Origin: Roseihalotalea indica
GTDB taxonomy: Bacteria > Bacteroidota > Bacteroidia > Cytophagales > Cyclobacteriaceae
DNA length: 64,000 nt
Assembly: GCF_022458895.1 (NCBI RefSeq)
Contig: NZ_JAINFL010000005.1
Location: 186,001 to 250,000, forward strand
Direction of reading: 5' to 3'
The position numbers were made by a program, and so were the translations under genes. Each line of letters opens with the position of its first letter. Position 1 is the stretch's first letter. Under the pieces are notes generated by a model, which ran no database searches, was not told the DNA's origin, and was given only the letters and a program-made list of their open reading frames with translations. This document shows positions 60,301 to 64,000 of this stretch, piece after piece.

Positions 60301-63300
60301 TTATTCAATACGGATGACCCTGACGGAGATAATGTAACGAATGACACAGATCAGGATGATAATAATGATGGCATCTCCGATATAGATCAGGGATACGGCG
60401 TAGACCCGGGTGCTGATGCCGATACCGACGGCACGCCCAATTATCTGGATAGTGATTTTGTCCACCCTACCTACGGCGCCTTTGTTGATGCAAATAGCGA
60501 CGGCGTGAACGATATTTTCGATACGGATCGTGATGGCGTACCTAATCATTTCGATCTGGACTCAGATGGAGATGATATTCCAAATGCGGTAGAAGCCAAT
60601 AATGGAGTGCTACCGGCTAATATGTTTGAGAGCGGCCAGTATGATTATGCATATGCTGTGGCCAACGACAATGATAATGATGGGGTAGTTAACGATCTGG
60701 ACCCCGATGACGGTGGTGTACCTTTAGCCAATGCTGATTTTGATGGTGATGGATTTGCCGATGCTCTTGACCAGGATGCCGATGGTGATGGTATCCCCGA
60801 TGCGCAGGAAGCCCAGGCAACGGATACGAATGATAATGGTGTTTTAGATACTTTTGCTGATACTGACGGCGATGGTAATGCTGATTACCGCGATGGCGAC
60901 TCAGATAACGATGGCATCACAGATGCTATTGAAGGCCGGGCAACTGGTATAGTAGGCAGTGGCACCGATACAGATAACGATGGCCTGGATGATGCCTTCG
61001 ATGCTGATAACGGAGGTACGGAAATACTGGGGTACGATCAAGATGGCGATACTATCCCCGATTACCTGGATAATGATTCCGATGGGGATGGTATTAGCGA
61101 CCAGATAGAAGGAAATGATGCAAATGGTGATGGGATAGCTGATATCGCTCCTAGTGGCCTGGATAGTGATGGAGATGGTATTGATAATAACTTTGAAGGT
61201 GGAGTTGCTCTGCAAAATACCGACGGCCTGGGCGAACCCGACTATCGTGATTCTGACGATGATGGCGACGGTATATTAACTGCTGATGAGTCAGTAGATC
61301 AGTCTCCGGCCAATGGCACACCTGATTATCTAGAAGTTAGCCCGGATCTTTGCGGAGAGGGGCTTACGGTGAAAGTGGGTTATGGAAATGAAATATCACT
61401 GAACAATGGAGCTACCCGGCCTAATTCAGCACTTGGAGCACCAAACTATAATCCGGGAGCTGACAATTTTGCCGATTTATGTTTCACTAATGGTGGGGGG
61501 CAATACGTAGTAATAGACTTAGGTGTTGAGGCAGTTGAAGGAAGTACCATTGATGCCTATGTAACCTCTTTTGAAGCAGGTTCCTCTTGGACAGTATATA
61601 GTTCAAAAGATGGTGCAACTTTTGGTAATCCTGTCACCTTTAATAACCTGGTACAGCGGACAAATATCGAAGTACGGAACTATACTGTTCCTGCCGGAGG
61701 CATTCGATATTTAGGCTTTGTCTATGGCTCAGGTACCCCATATATTGATGGAGTAGTGGTTGACTACTGTGTTGTGGATCAGGATAATGATGAGATAGCA
61801 GATGTAGATGACAACGATAGTGATAACGATGGATTGTCAGACATTCAGGAGGGAAATGGTATTGATCCTACCGCTGATGCTGACGGAGATGGCATCGCTA
61901 ACTATCTGGATACAGACTTCACCGGTTTTGAAGACCTGAACGGGGATGGTGTGGATGATAATTTTGATTTTGACCTGGACGGTATTCCCAATCATCAGGA
62001 TCTTGATTCAGATAATGATGGGCTACCGGACGCCCTTGAAGCCAATGGAGGAAGTTTACCTGCGAATGTCTCTTCTGAAGGTGCTTACCTGGTCTCTTAT
62101 GTTCAGGCTAACGATACCGATGGTGATGGTTACGTAAACGATGTGGATAGCGATAATGGTGGTACAGCATTGATTAATCCGGATACCGATGGAGATGGCT
62201 TGGCTGATTATACCGATCGGGATTCGGATAACGATGGAGTTACCGATGTACTTGAGGCCGGAGGTAGTGATGTAAATCGAGATGGCATTGTGGATGATGC
62301 GACTGACACCGATGGAGATGGACTGCCCGATCTGGTGGATCCTGACAATGGCGGCAATGCTTTAGCTATTATCAATACTGATGGTACTGATAACCCTGAC
62401 TACCTGGATACTGACTCGGATAATGATAGTGGAGGAGGCTCACCCGGACTGCCAGATATATACGAAGCTCACGATAATAATTTTGACGGCACTCCCACCT
62501 GGGATGATAATGGTAATCTGATTCTGGATGATAATGAAGGCAATGTCGATTTGGATGAAGATGGAATTTTAGATGCATTTGACCCAAGTGAAGGTGGTAT
62601 CGGAGCATCTCTACCTGATGTTGATAAAGACGGAAGATCAAATTATCGGGATGATGACGATGATGATGATGGAATACCTACTGCTTCTGAAGATGCTAAC
62701 GGTGATGGGAATTTCTTTAACGATTTTACGGAAGGACAATCTACAAACTATCAAGGTACTTATAGTTTTGTACCTAATTATTTGTACAACCCGCTTGCAC
62801 CGCTACCGGTTGAGTTACTTCGTTTTGATGTTTATTGGGACGGGCAGGCGGTACTATTGGAATGGGAAACCGTCTACGAGGAAGATAACTATTATTTTGA
62901 GGTTGAACGTTCTGAGGATGCTAAACAGTTTAAGCCGATAGGAAGAATTGCCGGACAGGGTACTACAACCCGAGAAACTTCGTACAGGTATTCCGATTAT
63001 GTGAAACAGGGAGGAGGGTACTATTATCGCCTCAAGCAAGTAGATTATGATGGCATGGTAAACTATTCGCCTACGCGTTTTGTCATGACTGAATTGAATC
63101 GTATTACCACGGTATCAGTATATCCGAATCCCACTCCAGACGCTTGTATTGTATCAGTTACTGGTACGCAGGCGGAAGTAAACTACTTCATCTTAAACCT
63201 GGAAGGTAAAGTTTTGAAAAGAGGTAAGTTCCGGGAGTCGACGGTTATAGACATCCGGGATCTCCGGACCGGAAACTATGTTATTCGGTTTAAGAATAAT

Positions 63301-63336
63301 TCATTTCAGGAAGCTATTCAGATTATTAAGAAGTAA
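57373..63336 (+). CDS. very large aspartate-rich thrombospondin type 3-like repeat protein with T9SS sorting domain
   Basis: 1,987 residues, signal peptide 1-18 (ending WGQ). Residues about 20-180 and 395-590 are two related beta-sandwich domains, each ending (G)DFxWC. From about 185 to 1325 and again 1475 to 1790 the chain consists of dozens of DxDxDGxxD loops (for example DSDGDGIPDNIE and DTDNDGLDD), typical of calcium-binding thrombospondin type 3-like repeats. Residues about 1330-1470 form a third non-repeat domain (YVVIDLG...YLGFVYGSG). The end carries PLPVELLRFDVYW, a fibronectin-like domain, and a T9SS type A domain (VYPNPTPDACIV, LRTGNYVIRF). It is a secreted or surface stalk-like adhesin, presumably rigidified by calcium. 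Confidence 0.9.
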   Translation: MKYLLPLILLFSAYTAWGQNNCTNRSIFDWDDADKQGNPDGQSFTVDGVNLSFTLIDNNNRVDDANFQPDNTYGATALRWIQNLTNNGESSTLNIDMGASGLTDLCFLIYGINGNDQVTVTGSFNGNNTPFQASIAGTDGFGINIIQVCFTGTVDEFNVVFYSNAGGDPPNQAIAFGDFEWCNVQDKDDDGVLDSIDLDDDNDGILDTDEGTADSDGDGFANDHDIDSDGDGIPDNIEGQSTAAYVAPSGNDTDGDGLDDSYDPDNGGTAITLVDTDADTTFDYLDDDSDDDGVGDLIEGNDIDFNGLADLTPDTGGNRNPSGIDTDGDGLDDSFDAIDGWITAGNTGLLGRNTIPESVLDNNTEYNFRDTDDDGDGINTADELTDSNGDGIPEFVQACEDGSILDFDDYAVGSTPGPFYVDGVTITFEFADASGNVLSYSVDEELLDAANNIYSEHYVRVLQNLETSSQYSFLKIKFSRPLKGFRFNLIDVDKASPQFTDYLSMNVYSDADVIVLDSTNIIPGRFNQLDANNFVEGLANSDPTDYFGNVHIAVGQTVDSLIIRYANPDAGLNGGANDQAMGVGDFTWCGIDSDFDEVLDFADRDDNNNGILDIVEAGGIDGVDTDPSGDADNDKIPNYQDADFAGFTDVNADGIDDNVDYDLDGIPDHLDKDTDNDGLPDAVEANGGTLPQNMDTDGNYSAAYVATATDADGDGIIAELDPDEGGTALAVNNSDGDAVADFRDLDSDNDGIPDLVEAGGEDADNNGQVDNFTDTDGDGFSGQYDPDNFGTTLLEGPLTKQARNTDKDAYPDYRDADADADGIPDNIEAQTTAGFVAAGTTDTDGDGWGDEYDPDNGGTAIAIVDTDNDGTADYWDTDSDNDGVIDKIEARDADRDGKADVGSANNDADNDGLDDNYDPDSGGTAAPLQSSDADQIPDYRDIDDDNDGILTSSEDANGNGKYNDDFTQGGGTVPDYLFNTDDPDGDNVTNDTDQDDNNDGISDIDQGYGVDPGADADTDGTPNYLDSDFVHPTYGAFVDANSDGVNDIFDTDRDGVPNHFDLDSDGDDIPNAVEANNGVLPANMFESGQYDYAYAVANDNDNDGVVNDLDPDDGGVPLANADFDGDGFADALDQDADGDGIPDAQEAQATDTNDNGVLDTFADTDGDGNADYRDGDSDNDGITDAIEGRATGIVGSGTDTDNDGLDDAFDADNGGTEILGYDQDGDTIPDYLDNDSDGDGISDQIEGNDANGDGIADIAPSGLDSDGDGIDNNFEGGVALQNTDGLGEPDYRDSDDDGDGILTADESVDQSPANGTPDYLEVSPDLCGEGLTVKVGYGNEISLNNGATRPNSALGAPNYNPGADNFADLCFTNGGGQYVVIDLGVEAVEGSTIDAYVTSFEAGSSWTVYSSKDGATFGNPVTFNNLVQRTNIEVRNYTVPAGGIRYLGFVYGSGTPYIDGVVVDYCVVDQDNDEIADVDDNDSDNDGLSDIQEGNGIDPTADADGDGIANYLDTDFTGFEDLNGDGVDDNFDFDLDGIPNHQDLDSDNDGLPDALEANGGSLPANVSSEGAYLVSYVQANDTDGDGYVNDVDSDNGGTALINPDTDGDGLADYTDRDSDNDGVTDVLEAGGSDVNRDGIVDDATDTDGDGLPDLVDPDNGGNALAIINTDGTDNPDYLDTDSDNDSGGGSPGLPDIYEAHDNNFDGTPTWDDNGNLILDDNEGNVDLDEDGILDAFDPSEGGIGASLPDVDKDGRSNYRDDDDDDDGIPTASEDANGDGNFFNDFTEGQSTNYQGTYSFVPNYLYNPLAPLPVELLRFDVYWDGQAVLLEWETVYEEDNYYFEVERSEDAKQFKPIGRIAGQGTTTRETSYRYSDYVKQGGGYYYRLKQVDYDGMVNYSPTRFVMTELNRITTVSVYPNPTPDACIVSVTGTQAEVNYFILNLEGKVLKRGKFRESTVIDIRDLRTGNYVIRFKNNSFQEAIQIIKK

Positions 63337-63399
63337 ATGGCTGATGTTATGAGTACTATATCCATCAAGTAAGGGAGGCAGCAAAAGTGTGAATTGAAC

Positions 63400-63434
63400 A
63401 AAAGCCGTTATCGAGATTCTCGATAACGGCTTTT
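63400..63434. terminator. bidirectional terminator between the giant protein and msrA
   Basis: AAAAGCCGTTATCGAG (63400-63415) pairs perfectly with CTCGATAACGGCTTTT (63419-63434), loop of three bases. A-tract and T-tract flank it, so it can serve both the + strand giant gene and the minus-strand msrA gene. The GCCGTTA core is shared with the terminator at 38311. Confidence 0.92.
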
Positions 63435-63479
63435 GAATTAGGTATTAACTTGGAGCCTGGATATTAGCTTTGTTATTCC

Positions 63480-64000
63480 TTAACTCGCAACTCCGTCTTT
63501 CAGCAATTCGGAATACTGCTTCTCAAACTTCTTAACTTTTGGTTTGGTCACCGATTGAATATAGGGGTTACCAGGGTTGTGCTCATAATAATCCTGATGG
63601 TAATCTTCGGCCATCCAGAACTTTTGGTAGGGCACCAGTTGGGTAACAATAGGCTTCTTGTATTCTCCTGATTCGCTAAGCTTTTTCATGTATTCCTCAG
63701 CCAATACTTTCTGCTCTTCATTCTGATAAAATACTACAGAACGATACTGCTTTCCTACATCGGGGCCCTGCCGGTTTAGCTGAGTAGGGTCGTGAGTATG
63801 GAAAAAGACATCCAGAAGTTTTTGATATGTAATTACCTCTGGGTCATAGTAAATCTGAATAGACTCAGCATGATCGGTTTGTCCGGCACCCACTTGTTCA
63901 TAAGTAGGGTTAGCCTGCTCACCACCAGAATAGCCGGAAACAACACTTTTTACCCCTTTTACTCGTTCAAATACCGCCTCAGTGCACCAGAAACATCCTC
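63480..64000 (-). CDS. msrA: peptide-methionine (S)-S-oxide reductase MsrA, N-terminus cut by the window edge
   Basis: 173 residues are visible, with the frame open to the right edge. The catalytic motif GCFWC is encoded by the last 17 bases (first Cys is the nucleophile), followed by TEAVFERVKGVKSVVSGYSGG. Conserved MsrA stretches follow: AESIQIYYDP, FFHTHDPTQLNRQGPDVG, QYRSVVFY, and FWMAEDYHQDYYEHNP with the substrate-binding Tyr/His. It reduces methionine sulfoxide (S form) in proteins using thioredoxin. The start codon, and any signal peptide or fusion to MsrB, lie outside the window. A terminator follows on its strand. Confidence 0.96.
   Translation of the reverse strand, partial: GCFWCTEAVFERVKGVKSVVSGYSGGEQANPTYEQVGAGQTDHAESIQIYYDPEVITYQKLLDVFFHTHDPTQLNRQGPDVGKQYRSVVFYQNEEQKVLAEEYMKKLSESGEYKKPIVTQLVPYQKFWMAEDYHQDYYEHNPGNPYIQSVTKPKVKKFEKQYSELLKDGVAS

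Noticed and set aside
57990..62700. Repetitive DNA inside the giant gene as a possible CRISPR array or satellite
   Set aside because: The repeats are in frame, of irregular length, and encode DxDxDG calcium loops; there is no constant repeat/spacer spacing.

Overview
The window looks like a chromosomal segment of a Bacteroidota bacterium, most likely of the order Cytophagales. The evidence is three exported proteins with type IX secretion (T9SS) C-terminal sorting domains, lipoproteins with Bacteroidota-style lipoboxes, a TonB receptor with an N-terminal carboxypeptidase-like domain, many signal peptides ending in A-Q, and a type VI secretion locus of the Bacteroidota subtype (T6SSiii) without TssJ, TssL or TssM. 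Gene starts lack obvious Shine-Dalgarno sequences, as is usual in this phylum. The species cannot be named from the sequence.

Left part (1-14,444). A truncated exported caspase-like protease and its exported partner come first. Then come a receiver-SpoIIE phosphatase regulator with a perfect palindrome before its start, a tRNA-Arg(UCG), an exported S10 carboxypeptidase, and a large exported sortilin/BNR propeller protein. A small secreted protein with three AKNxKPW motifs sits next to a NarL-type response regulator/histidine kinase pair. About 850 bases without a gene follow, rich in hairpins and CTAAC/GTTAG motifs, then a dispersed repeat whose second copy lies 31 kb away, a propeller lipoprotein, and a frameshifted remnant of an FtsX-type permease.

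Centre (14,498-31,677). All T6SS genes are on the minus strand, read from 29,892 to 14,498: clpV, tssB, tssC, a possible small nuclease-like effector, hcp, a possible ADP-ribosyltransferase-like effector, a lipocalin-like lipoprotein, vgrG, tssE, tssF, tssG, tssN, tssK, PAAR, and a membrane-anchored VWA protein. The last looks like a TssO-type anchor joined to a TssR-type VWA domain; separate tssO, tssP, tssQ and tssR genes are not seen. Just outside the operon, on the other strand, lies a peptidoglycan-binding protein with a caspase-like HGH/GC domain, the best effector candidate here. Short direct repeats lie just outside the first and last genes of the operon.

Right part (31,843-64,000). 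This is mostly metabolic and envelope genes: an exported GH92 mannosidase, a three-gene molybdenum hydroxylase operon (2Fe-2S, FAD, molybdopterin subunits), a T9SS-exported BNR propeller protein, an aldose-1-epimerase lipoprotein, a short-chain dehydrogenase-like protein, a nucleoside hydrolase, a PAP2 phosphatase, an AI-2E family permease, and a sodium:solute symporter overlapped by a 40-residue membrane ORF behind a Crp/Fnr-like palindrome. Then come a TrpF-like protein lacking the usual catalytic residues, a + strand run of a small conserved protein, a lipoprotein, a T9SS subtilase, ribulose-phosphate 3-epimerase and a TonB receptor, a GT2 glycosyltransferase, a 1,987-residue aspartate-rich T9SS protein, and the C-terminal part of MsrA at the right edge.
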